Assembly: GCA_033032865.1 (NCBI GenBank) | Contig: JAWHQI010000148.1 | Coordinates: 3,987,501 to 4,051,500, forward strand | Length of the DNA stretch: 64,000 nt | Direction of reading: 5' to 3' | Source of the DNA: Dactylorhiza incarnata | Lineage: Eukaryota; Streptophyta; Magnoliopsida; Asparagales; Orchidaceae | Part shown: positions 47,237 to 57,066 of the stretch, in pieces | Position numbering within the stretch: position 1 is the first letter of the stretch | How the letters are laid out: each line of letters opens with the position of its first letter | Notes under the pieces: model-generated | Seen by the model: the letters and a program-made list of their open reading frames with translations, nothing else | What the model was told of the DNA's origin: nothing | Database searches by the model: none | Program-made: the position numbers and the translations under genes

Positions 47237-48774
47237 TCAAGCTACGCGATGGTAAACAAAGCGCTCGTGGGAGGCACCCCATATTCTTCTAATATTTTAT
47301 TCTATTTTGTTCTTTTATATGTTTATGCAGAGTTTCGTTTGACCCCGCCAGTTTCGTTCAAGGAAGCTTTTTGCTCTCTCTATCTTTTTATACATACTGC
47401 ATCTTTTCTTATTTCTCATCTTCATACTTACATTACAACATTGGGGACAATGTTGGGTTTTAAGTATGGAGGTGTTTTACCATTTTCATTTAAACAAATG
47501 TTTTTTTTTAAATGTTTTATTCATCTTGCCTACTTTTGTAAATATAAGCTTGAAAAAGAAAAAAAATGAAAAAAAAAGTTCAAAAATTACAAAAATCAAA
47601 ATATGTTTCTCTTTTTTTAACTTTGTCATAATACAAAAAATTACAAAAATCCAAAAAAAATTTAGCAAAACCCCAAAACGTTTCCCAAAAATATATATAT
47701 ATAACTATATAGTAGTTGAAAAAAAAAATTAAAAAAAAAAAAATAAACAAAAAATAATAATAAACGCTACTTTGCTTTTATTCTTAAAGCATTTAGTTTC
47801 GAGAGTATATGTTTGTGGATTTTCATACTCGCTAGTTTTACTATTCGTTCGTTTATCTAAGATCGATAGATTTAAACGTTCGGGGTTAAGTTTTAAAGAA
47901 TATCTTGTGTTTTTAATTTAAATAGAGGCTTTGTTTTCAAGCAATACTTTTACTAGCTAAAATAGAGACATGTGTATTATGTTGGCAAAACTACTTTAGA
48001 CCCCAATTATCCCAACTTTATGTCTCTAGGAATCTATGAATTTTCAAATTACCAAGGTTGCTCTCAAACCTTTTTTTTATTATTTCTAAGAATTTTTTCT
48101 CGCAAACCCCTTTGTATGCATGGCAAGAAAAATAAAAGAAGAAAAAGATCCTATGTCAATGGGAATAAGATTGCGTTCCGTAAACATAGGCACCCGATAA
48201 AAATTTTAAATGATCTTATGTCAATGGGAATAAGATTTCGTTCCGTAAACATAAGCATTGGGTTATTAAAGCAAAAGAAAAAACAAATAGTTTTCCCCCG
48301 TATATCACGGTGAGCACCAAAGAAAACTAAAAAGGAAAGGTGAAAAGATACAAACCACCACTCCTAATTCAAGTACTCTTCTTTTTGCCATAGCTTTTTA
48401 CCCCCTTTCCCTTAGCCGATTTATTGTTTCTCGACTTAATTCAAAAAATCATTTGAGAGCATAATTAGTAAATTGCATATTTCCTTCACATTTCTTTAAA
48501 CAAAGGTTATTATAATTTCGATCTAATCTCGTTTACTAATGATTGCAATTTTGTTTGTTATTTGGTTAATTAAGAAGTCTTTTGGCTAGGACATTTCTTT
48601 CTACTTAAATCATTTGCATAATTTAGGACTTAACTCTTATTACTCCGAATTTTTATTTTTCAGTCTCTTATGATTAAAATAAAACGATAGCTAAAAATTA
48701 GAACTTATGTTAATCCCGTATAGATCTCTCTTACTTTTGCTGAGGAATAACAAAAGCTTAAGTATGGGGGTATT
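47237..48774 (+). other. 3' noncoding region of M with two polypurine tracts
   Basis: Contains AAAGCGCTCGTGGGAGGCAC (47258-47280), ACATTGGGGACAATGTTGG (47440-47458), a first tract AAGTATGGAGGTGTT (47463-47477), an A-rich stretch (47560-47760), a repeat pair TATGTCAATGGGAATAAGAT (48151 and 48218), and the terminal tract AAGTATGGGGGTATT (48760-48774). The order matches element A. No gene. Confidence 0.78.
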
Positions 48775-51142
48775 TGATTAGTAATAAAATATATGCATTT
48801 TTAGTATAGTTATTAGTATAGTTTTAATTAATACTGTAAATTTTCTATGTAAATTAATGAATAAATTGCTTGTTTTATTATTTTCCTTACTAACTTAGTT
48901 TTATTTTTGTTTTTGCAGATTTTGGCAATTTTTGTCAAGTCACGCCCTGAGTCACGCCCGTGACAACATGTCACGCCCGTGACCCAAGGGCGTGTAATCT
49001 ACGTTCGAAGAAAGGCAAGCTGCGTTCGACGAACGCCCTCTGCCCCTACGTTCGATGAAAATCGAGCTGCATTTGACGAAAGCTCTACAAGCTGCTTTCG
49101 ACGAAAGCGCTCCGCCCTGCATTCGACGAAAGCTCTCTGAGCTGCGTTCGATGAAAGCTCTCCGAGCTGCATTCGACGAAAGCTCTCCAAGCTGCGTTCG
49201 ACGAACTCCCTCTTCCCCAGCGTTCGACGAACGACGTCCAGTGTTCGACGAATCCCTCTCAGCGTCCAGCATTCGACGAACGGCAATCTGCGTTCGATGA
49301 ACTCTCTCTGTCCAGGCGTTCGAAGAATCTAGCGCACACGCCAGCCCTCACGACCCCGTTAAAGCAGATATGTGCCGCCCACTGTCATGCCCGTGACACT
49401 GCAGGTCACGCCCGTGTGCAGCCAAGTTTGACGACCAAACCTTCCAGAAGACGGCGGATGCGACCCCTTAAGCACGCGCAAATGTCACGCCCTAAGTCAC
49501 GGTCGTGACATCCAAGTCACGCCCGTGACCTAGGGCGTGTAAAAATATAATTTTGCCTATAAATAGAGGGGCTCGGCTGAAGCATTTCTCATCCAAATTT
49601 TGAGTGCTTGTTAGTGTTTTTGAGTTCTTTTGAGTGGATGTGAGTTTTCTTTATGCAATTAAGTTTATGTTCATTTGTAATTTTTGCCTTTTAGAAATAA
49701 AATGTTGTTTTCTCATTTGGATCATCTTCCTTTTTATTTATGTCAGTGTGTGTGTGTGTATGAGAATAGTTTTATTGCTTTCATAACTTAGTTTATTGCT
49801 TTCATAAAAATAGTTTATCGCTTTCTTTAACGCTTTATTTATCGCTTCCATTTAAACGCTTTCTTTCGATTCAGTCTTTTTGTTACAAGTAGAGTGCGTG
49901 CGTATGTGAGATACTTTAGCACTTGTTTAAGACGGTTGGGACAGATATTATTTCTGCACCTTTATAAGTCTTTTCATTTCTATACCACCCCCGTCCTAGA
50001 TGAGAGGCTAAGTTTCTTTAGCGCTTGATTAAGACGGTTGGGACGGATATTATTACTGCTTTTATATAAGTTTTTTTTTATTTCCCTTTTTATCCGCTTA
50101 TATTCACGTAAATAATTAAACATGTATTTTCTAATTATTAATGCCGTCTCCATTCCGATGAGTGGATATTTTCCTTTAACGTACGATGTCGAAGAGCATT
50201 GGGACACAAAAATAGCTTTTCTAAAAATAAAATATCTCTTTCTAAAATAATTAACGCTTAAGGTTTACCCGAGAATAACGTTGAGTGGAGCCACATAATC
50301 GATGTGTGGTTTTTATTTCTGTCTCCGTACACTAGTTAGCCGAGAGGCTCGTGGGTACGGACTGATCGCTCACGGGTAAAGAGAAGTGCCCTCTACCCTC
50401 GAGAGAGGATGAGGTAAGTCTCCCGAATTGTAAGTAAAAACCCAATAGCGGGGTTCACAACATAAGGCGAGTATTAAGAAGATTCGATGGTCGAAAATTC
50501 ATAATCTCAGGTGGGCGTACCCTCGAGAGAGGAGCGTTCATAATTATGGAACCTCCACGGCCAAGCCATTTTAATGTTTTGAAAAGTCATCACTTTTACT
50601 TCTAAAAAAAGACTATTTTTTATCTCAAGTTAATTCGACATCGGGCGCTATTATTATCATCGTTTAGAACTCTAGTTATACGCTCATTATCATTCGTTTT
50701 TAAAAACCCAGCTAAAAACTTATTCCGATAAAATAATGGTTCGTTCCTCAAAGTAGCTTAATCAACACGATCCGCGGAAATAAACGACCTCGATATTTTC
50801 TAAAACAAAATATCATGTATTACTCATGATAAGGTATACTTGCCTTAATTATATGATTAGTTCGGATTAAAATTAAAACAAAAAATGTTCAAACCAAACT
50901 AATGCAAAACTCTCCTTTCTATTTTAAAAATCAATAGAATTCGGCGTTGTAGCCGAGGCGTAATCGTCAATATTTCAAAAGCAGAAAAAGACCGTTACTT
51001 CTATCTTTCGATAGGATAACGGTTAATTTCTCAAAGTAGGAGTACTTACGAGACTCTTTGGAAACACCTGTCTAACTCTAATCTCATCAAATAAAGGTTA
51101 ACCAAAACAATTAAAAAGAACAATACACGACTTTAATCATCA
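48775..51142 (+). repeat. 3' LTR of M (2.37 kb)
   Basis: Starts TGATTAGTAATAAAATATATG and ends TTAATCATCA. It retains the R-U5 block (49915-50580) missing from the 5' LTR, including two copies of AAGACGGTTGGGAC and a CTCGAGAGAGGA-rich stretch homologous to the LTR of A. Confidence 0.92.
49010..49335 (+). repeat. Expanded TTCGACGAA array in the M 3' LTR
   Basis: About 13 copies of GCTGCGTTCGACGAAAGCTC and variants. The 5' LTR has only three at the same place, so the array expanded or contracted after the LTRs separated, or the LTRs came from different templates. Confidence 0.85.
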
Positions 51143-51963
51143 TTTTGCAAATCAATATAATTTATGAAAAACATAACCAGTTTTCTTAACTTTTAAAAGT
51201 GCAAATAAAGGAGTGTAGGTAAGATACTTGTGTAATTTTAATTCATTGTACTAATACACAACATACACAAGCATTCTTAGATTAAACACATATGTAGACA
51301 ATGCCAAAATAAGTGAGTCAATAAAGATCATTATCAAACATAAAACATTTACTCATACTTAGAGGCATGCTAAGCTTAGTTCTATACAACTTTTTCAATA
51401 TACTTGATGCACATATTAATAGATATATCAAAGCATGATGAAAACAATGTTCAAAGTAGTTTGAAAAGATAAATTGCAATATTATAGAAGTTCTAAATGA
51501 TGGGTTAAATCATGCTTGATTTTCAATGAAGTCCATACAGTATTTTTGATATTTTGAAGAATAATTTTGATCTAAAGTTTGAACTCATAAGATTGATCTT
51601 GGACTTCCCAAGGACTACCTTGTGAGGGGTTCGCCCGGTACTAGGAGATGTGATGGGATCATAGCCCAAATCTCCCTTTCGCAAGATACTTGTAAATAGA
51701 AAAGTTAAGTTCAAAAGATAGTTTTTGATACTTGTTTTTAGTTTATATTTTTGTATTTGATTTTTACCTTTAGAAATAGAATTTAAACAAATGACAAGAA
51801 CAAAAAGGCAAAACATATTTTTTTTTGTAATTTGGCTTTTGTATTTTTGTATTTGATTTTTCAAAAATGAAATAAGATCAGAAGTGCAAAAATAAATAGT
51901 ACATATAGATTAATATATTTTTAAGAATTATACAAAATTTTAAAAATAAAGAAAAACAAATAG
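51143..51963 (-). other. B2 internal noncoding stretch right of M
   Basis: Target copy TTTTG, then AT-rich sequence with no gene. The only notable content is the shared 90-bp module at 51598-51689. Confidence 0.7.
51598..51689 (+). repeat. Shared 90-bp module, copy in B2
   Basis: Reads CTTGGACTTCCCAAGGACTA, then TTCGCCCGGTACTAGGAGAT, GTGATGGGAT, CTCCCTTTCGCAAGATAC. It is closest to the inverted copy in the G1 LTR. Confidence 0.82.
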
Positions 51964-52780
51964 GTGCTCTAGCGCCGGCGTTAGCGCTAGCGCGTGAAAT
52001 AGTACACAATTTTTGATGATTTTGGAATGTTTAATTATTGATCTTGATTAAGTGTCCTAATAGTAGTTTCATGCTGAAATTTCAGATTTTTAGGAGATGT
52101 CTTAGATGGTTTAAAAATTACAAAATTTTGTGTGCGAATGTGTTTTAACTCGAAAGATCTAGGACACCTAACTCAAGTCGTAATAATCAGAATCCTGCAT
52201 AAGTAAGTAGTACATTCAGTGTAGAATAAATTTAGGTTTCTTTTAAAATTTTGTTTTCTTAAAAAATCAGAAAGGTGCGATATCGCCTGCGTTAGCGATT
52301 GCGCTGGCGCTATCGATCCTTTAGTTAAATCCCCTTTACTTTTTCATTTCAGCCATTTCCATTGTCTCTCTCCCAAAAAACCCTAGAAGACGACCCAACC
52401 CACACATAGATCTGAGGTAAAACTTCATCTTTTCTTATGATTTTTGTTTTAAAACTTGATTTTGATGTTAGAGGTGAAGATATTTGAGGTTTTTAGGTGG
52501 TTTTAGAAATCGGATCTACAATGGTTGATTCTTTTCTTCAAGATTTTTGTTTTACATTTTTATGAGGATTTTGGTTTTGATTTTGGTTTGGATTATGTGG
52601 GTTTCTTGGATCTAGCAAGTTAGTATTTGAAAATATTTTATTTTAGGGAGATTTTTACCATTTTAGATTAGAGGACTAGTGCCGGTGCTACAGTAGGCGC
52701 TATGGATAACGCTGGGCGCTATTGATAGCACTGGCGCTAGTGATTGTTGTTTAGTTTTAATTCTTCTTGTAATGTGGCAG
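51964..52780 (+). promoter_or_regulatory. Promoter, leader and putative leader intron of the B2 antisense gene
   Basis: Dyad words CTAGCGCCGGCGTTAGCGCT (51969-51988) and GCGTTAGCGATTGCGCTGGC (52289-52308), then a leader with CTCTCTCCC and a donor AGATCTGAG/GTAAAA (exon end 52416). The intron is T-rich, and GGCGCTATGG / GCACTGGCGCTAGTG dyads (52674-52742) lie just before the acceptor GTGGCAG/ATG (intron end 52780). The plan parallels 29390-30043 of B1, with a different word. Confidence 0.6.
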
Positions 52781-53827
52781 ATGGCACCTGGATCTATAGG
52801 GAAGAAAAGTGCAGAGCTGGTCGTGGAAGCAGCAGTAGTGGATGTTCCTTATATCGTGGAGTTTGACATGCCTCGTCACCACCATATCATGCAGCTATTT
52901 GCTACCTCCGAGGTGTTGAATTTATTTTCTTCTGATGGGTTTTATTCAGAGTTAGTTCGAGATTTCTATATGCACTTGGAGAACCCATCGCAGACAGAGC
53001 TGGATGGAGAAGTGTGGTCTTTGGTGCAGGGACACGTGGTGACAATTACTTATGACCAACTGAGGAACGTGTTTGGATTGACTCAGCATCCAAATCGTTT
53101 GGAAATTGTTGAGAAGTTTAGAGTAGATAGAGACTGGACTCAAGTGAATATGGTGTTGCATAATAGGGAATGCAGGAGTCTGATCTACTCAGTGTCATCA
53201 CTCACAGTAGACGCCTTGGTCGTTCAAGATGTATTACGCCACACAATCATGCTGAAGTTGGGTGATACAGCAAAAGTCACAGCACAACTAAGTTATGTCA
53301 CCTATTTCATCTTAGAGGAAGAGAAATTTGATGTGGCAGATTTGTTACTTTCCTTGATTCGCTATTCATACAAGTTGCATCATCATTCCCGCCAGAGATA
53401 TAACAACTTGCCCCTGGGTGGCATCATACAATGGGTTATTCAGGTGATATACCCATCTATTGAAATAGGTTTTTACTTGACAGACAACTTTCCTCCTATC
53501 TATAGTACCTCGCACATGCGAGCTACATCCCTCCCGGATGAGCCATCGACGTCTGCTCGACCACCACTTCGGTGAGGAGCGTCCTCTCGAGGGGCTTGAG
53601 ATGACTAATTTGAATCTTTTCGAGAAGAAATGGGAGAGCGGATGACAAGAGTGGAGAAAGATGTTTCTGGTATAAAGAAGATGGTGAAGTTCATGATCAA
53701 GACATTAAAGCTAAAACCATCTACACCGGAGCGAAGGGAGTGGGATAGCCAGTACAGGAACCACCGCGCCATTCGATTCGGAGGACTCGCAGAAGACAAT
53801 CCCCAAGTCCTAGTGTGGAGGAGATAG
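52781..53827 (+). pseudogene. Antisense gene of B2, homologous to that of B1
   Basis: ATG at 52781 directly follows the putative acceptor; the frame runs to 53575 (264 codons): IVEFDMPRHHHIMQLF, ELVRDFYMHLENPS, VEKFRVDRDWT, QDVLRHTIMLKLGDT, TAQLSYVTYFI, FDVADLLLSLIRYSYKL, LPLGGIIQWVIQ. A second frame, 53630-53827, gives MTRVEKDVSGIKKMVKFMIK and TLKLKPSTPERREWD, matching the coiled-coil-like tail of B1. In both elements the frame is lost at the same border between domain and tail, so an unrecognised intron there is possible. Identity to B1 is roughly 40-50 percent by eye in the domain. Product role unknown; see findings. Confidence 0.77.
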
Positions 53828-54402
53828 ATGAGGAAGAGTAGTGGAATAGGAAGGACCTGAGGGGAACAAGTTTTCAGTTTTGTAATAATACAGGAATTTG
53901 AACACATGATTTTGGATGTGCTGTTTGCTAGCGCAGGCGTTACCAGCTAGCGCTAGCGCTATCTGCAATGCTTCATTTCGTTGTTTCTGGATGTTTGAAT
54001 GTTTTTATCTGATCCTTCTTTGTGAGTTTTTAAAGGTTTTGTTTTACGTTTTATTTATAAATTATGAAGTCATGAAGTGGAGATGTTTAGGCAATTTTAA
54101 GATCATATGTAGTATATTTTTGAAATGGTTAGAGATTTTAATACCACATAGTAATTTTGAATTCAATTGTTGATAAATGGTGTATATATATATGTAATGA
54201 ATATAGGAATAATAGATAGGTCACCAAAATAAAAAATGATTTTGAATTTTGATTAATTTGATTTATAACCTCATTAAGTTTTAAGAGTTAAGATCATATT
54301 TCTTATAATATATGAGGTGACTAGCTTAAGACAAACAATAAGTTAAAGCATATCATGAAGTAGAATAATTGATACTTTAAATTTTTTTTGTTGATTTCTA
54401 CT
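53828..54402 (+). promoter_or_regulatory. Downstream dyad words and noncoding tail of the B2 antisense gene
   Basis: TGCTAGCGCAGGCGTTACCA and GCTAGCGCTAGCGCTA at 53926-53965 repeat the LTR word of B2. The rest, to 54402, is AT-rich with nothing else seen. B1 has its own word at the matching place (31221-31263). Confidence 0.6.
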
Positions 54403-55920
54403 TCATGCGTTTATTGATACATAATGAATAAGAGATTTAGGTATCCAAAGGGGACCAAGTGTGGTGGTTCCTTTGGGTACCCAAATATATTGTGTAGGTT
54501 TGTGGGTAGATATTGATGAATGGGTTCTTTCATGTGAAGTTAATGTTTCAGTTATAGTTTTGGGCCTCCATTCAAACTTTGGTTTAGTGTTATTCTTATA
54601 TGTGAAATTTCCATTGTGATAATCTTTATATTGATGATTATTGAAAGTATTTTTCATAGGAAAGTTGTGAACATTTAATTTTATGTTGGGAGAAGATTGA
54701 TGTTGTAAGTGATAATGATGATAGTATTTGGGAATTTCATTTTCAATCTTTTGAAGTTTTTTATTTCCATTGTTTGGTTTATTAATATTTTGAGAAATCA
54801 TATTTAACTTGCTTTTGGAGTTTGCTTGATATTGAGAATTTTTCTTTAAGATTTCCTTAAGCAAGATAATTTTAGTTTCTAATTCATTGTTCTTAAGTTT
54901 CAAATTATGTCTAGCTTTATTATACGCAATTGTGCTATTTTTAAGAGTAGAAACAATTGAATCAATATGGTTTTGGTATTCATATATGTATTCCTCAAAT
55001 GTTTCATCCATCTCTTCAATTTCAATTTTATAACTTTTGCATGTAGCACAATCACCTTTTAAAGATGAATTTTCTAAAGATAATTTTTCATTATGTTCTT
55101 TTATACAAATAATTTCTTTTTCAAGTTCCTTGAGTTTTTCCTTAATATTATTACAATCAAAACAAGGTTTTGTGTTTTCAAGTAAAGGACAAGATGGTGA
55201 AACCACATCACAATTTGATTCTAAATTAACATTAGCTTTTAACCTCTTATTTTCTAAACGTAAATTTTTATTTGTAATTTTCAATTTCTTGATCTTACGT
55301 TTAGCCGTTTTTAGTATGTTGAAACTAGAGATGGAAGTTATCACACAAGAAGAAGATTTAGACTTTCTTACAGCGCTTTTGGTAGAGGCAAAATGTGAGC
55401 ATGAAGTTCCTTCGTTATCTTTTAGGCCTTCCTCCATCATAGATGAATTTTCATCTTCTTTTTCTCTTGATGTATTGCTCTCTTTTTCCAAGTTAGTTTC
55501 CATGATTTCCATGGCTCTGCTACGAGAGAGATCTTCTTGAATAGTAGTGGATGCTTGTATGTCCTTCTCCTCCTGTGTTTGTTCTATACCTGCGAGAGGA
55601 AAATTATACATTTCTTTAAGAAATTTTCATACTTTGTATGCACTAGAAAAATAATATATTAATTTGAAAATTTCATTTGATAGAGCACAAAATAAATAAT
55701 GTTTGTCTTTTGCATTTAGTTGACGTTCCTTTTTATTTGATTCATCCGCAGGTCTTAAAATGGCTAAATTCCATACTTCAACATCTAAAGTCTTAATAAA
55801 ATTTTCAATTAAAATTTTCCATCCTTTTTAATTGGTTCCTTCAAATAAAGGTGGTTTAAGAGATATTTCTTCTTCACAGAAATTTGCCCCACTAGTAGAA
55901 GCGAGATCATGAGACGCCAT
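54403..55920 (-). pseudogene. Sirevirus gag remnant of B2
   Basis: Starts at ATG 55920 (MASHDLASTSGANF), 35 bp after the primer site, then a TAA replaces the expected capsid continuation after LFEGTN and further stops follow to about 55620. The clean frame 55611-54403 (402 codons) is Lys/Glu/Asn-rich and coiled-coil-like (LRLENKRLKAN, LENTKPCFDCNNIKEKLKEL), ending in the Sirevirus gag-pol linker QYIWVPKGTTTLGPLWIPKS. Its organisation matches the second gag half of B1. Nothing of protease follows. It could retain a structural role in trans, but the N-terminal stops argue against that. Confidence 0.83.
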
Positions 55921-55954
55921 TATTCCTGGTTGTTTAGCCGATTGGAATAAAACC

Positions 55955-55966
55955 GCTCTGATACCA
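55955..55966 (-). other. Primer binding site of B2 (initiator-Met tRNA)
   Basis: TGGTATCAGAGC on the minus strand, two bases after the LTR end. Confidence 0.92.
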
Positions 55967-55968
55967 CT

Positions 55969-57061
55969 TGTTGGATTGGTAGGCGCCCTTAGAGGGGGGG
56001 GGGGGGGGGTGAATAAGGGTTTTCAAAAAACTTAAGTTATATTTTGAAAAGCTTTGTAATAATGAGAGATTAAGACAATAAGAAGTCAAGTAAAACAATT
56101 GAAATAAAGTATAGACATGCTTTATTAATATCAAATAAGGTTTTACAAAAGTTGACTTCTATAACGCTAGAAATCGATGGCGATGAATAGTAGGCTCTTT
56201 TTGTTTTCTATCCCGACTCGCATCCCCACGAACCGGTGGCCCTAGCCTATCCTCCCCGGATTCGGCCTCAAGCCGCTCTAGCCAACCCTTCCCGGGATAT
56301 GGGCTCGATCACCCCCTAGACCTAGCCTAGATCTAGTCGCCAACACGAGGCGAATTTCTGCCCTAAGTCCTACCCAGACCTAGTCGCCAACACGAGGCGA
56401 TTTCACTAACCGTTTACAAGAAATAAGAAATGAAAATAATTAAAAACTCCCTCTTGATGAACTTCTGAAGTTGGAGACGAAGATCCGCTGTAGAATAAGC
56501 GTTGTAGAAGCGGACTTCATTTGGATCCGGCGTGATGAGATTCTCCTTCAGAAGTTTGCAGAACTTTGGTAGGACATCAACTTTCGGCCAAAGTAGCCTC
56601 TGGAATTCTAGCACTCAATCTCTCTGTCTGATGTCTGTCTGAAACGAGAGAAGAGGGGTCCTTTTTATATCCACAGTGCTAGCGCCTGCGCTAGTGGTAC
56701 TGTCGGGCGCTATCTCCTTCTATAAGTACTCCCGGAATTTGCACTTAAGCATTCTTTTCGTCGATCAAATTTTCGTCGAACGCAGCTTACAGTTCGTCTA
56801 GCGAATTTTCGTCGAACGTAGTGATGAGCATTTCGTCGAGCACATCTTACAGTTCATCGAGTGAAAGCTAGCGCCTGCGCTAGGACTACCGTCGGCGCTA
56901 GTATGAGTGTTGGATTTGATGGCTCAACTTTGGGGGCAACCTTCTTATGTAATCCTTGAGTCATGTGGACTTTGTTATCCTGCACACTTAAACACACAAG
57001 ATCAAATACATTGGATTTGTTATTCTCAAACCTAGGAGATGCGGAAGACCATGTTCCAACA
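55969..57061 (-). repeat. 5' LTR of B2 (1.09 kb)
   Basis: The pair of 40410-41506, with few differences by eye and a 16-G tract near its left edge. TATA on the minus strand at about 56670-56662. Confidence 0.93.
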
Positions 57062-57066
57062 CTACT

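Larger units (their letters stand above)
43383..51142 (+). mobile_element. Element M: gag-protease-only Athila-like gypsy
   Basis: LTRs 43383-44899 and 48775-51142; target duplication TTTTG at 43378-43382 and 51143-51147. tRNA-Asp primer site, gag and protease frames, then noncoding sequence directly to the polypurine tract. RT, RNase H and integrase are absent, so it needs a helper. The two LTRs differ in length by about 850 bp. Confidence 0.92.
40410..57061 (-). mobile_element. Element B2: pol-less Sirevirus with gag remnant and antisense gene, containing M
   Basis: LTRs 40410-41506 and 55969-57061; target duplication CTACT at 40405-40409 and 57062-57066. Minus-strand order: primer site, gag (55920-54403), then no protease, integrase or RT. 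The antisense gene (52781-53827, +), conserved motifs and polypurine tracts follow. M is inserted at 43383 (target TTTTG). Without M it is about 8.9 kb. Confidence 0.92.

Noticed and set aside
47560..47760. A-rich stretch with short Lys-rich frames
   Set aside because: Simple-sequence 3' noncoding DNA of M; no conserved start or homology.
55037..55540. 167-codon plus-strand frame opposite the B2 gag
   Set aside because: Mirror of the coiled-coil coding strand; Phe/Leu/Ser-rich composition is what the antisense of a Lys/Glu-rich frame gives.
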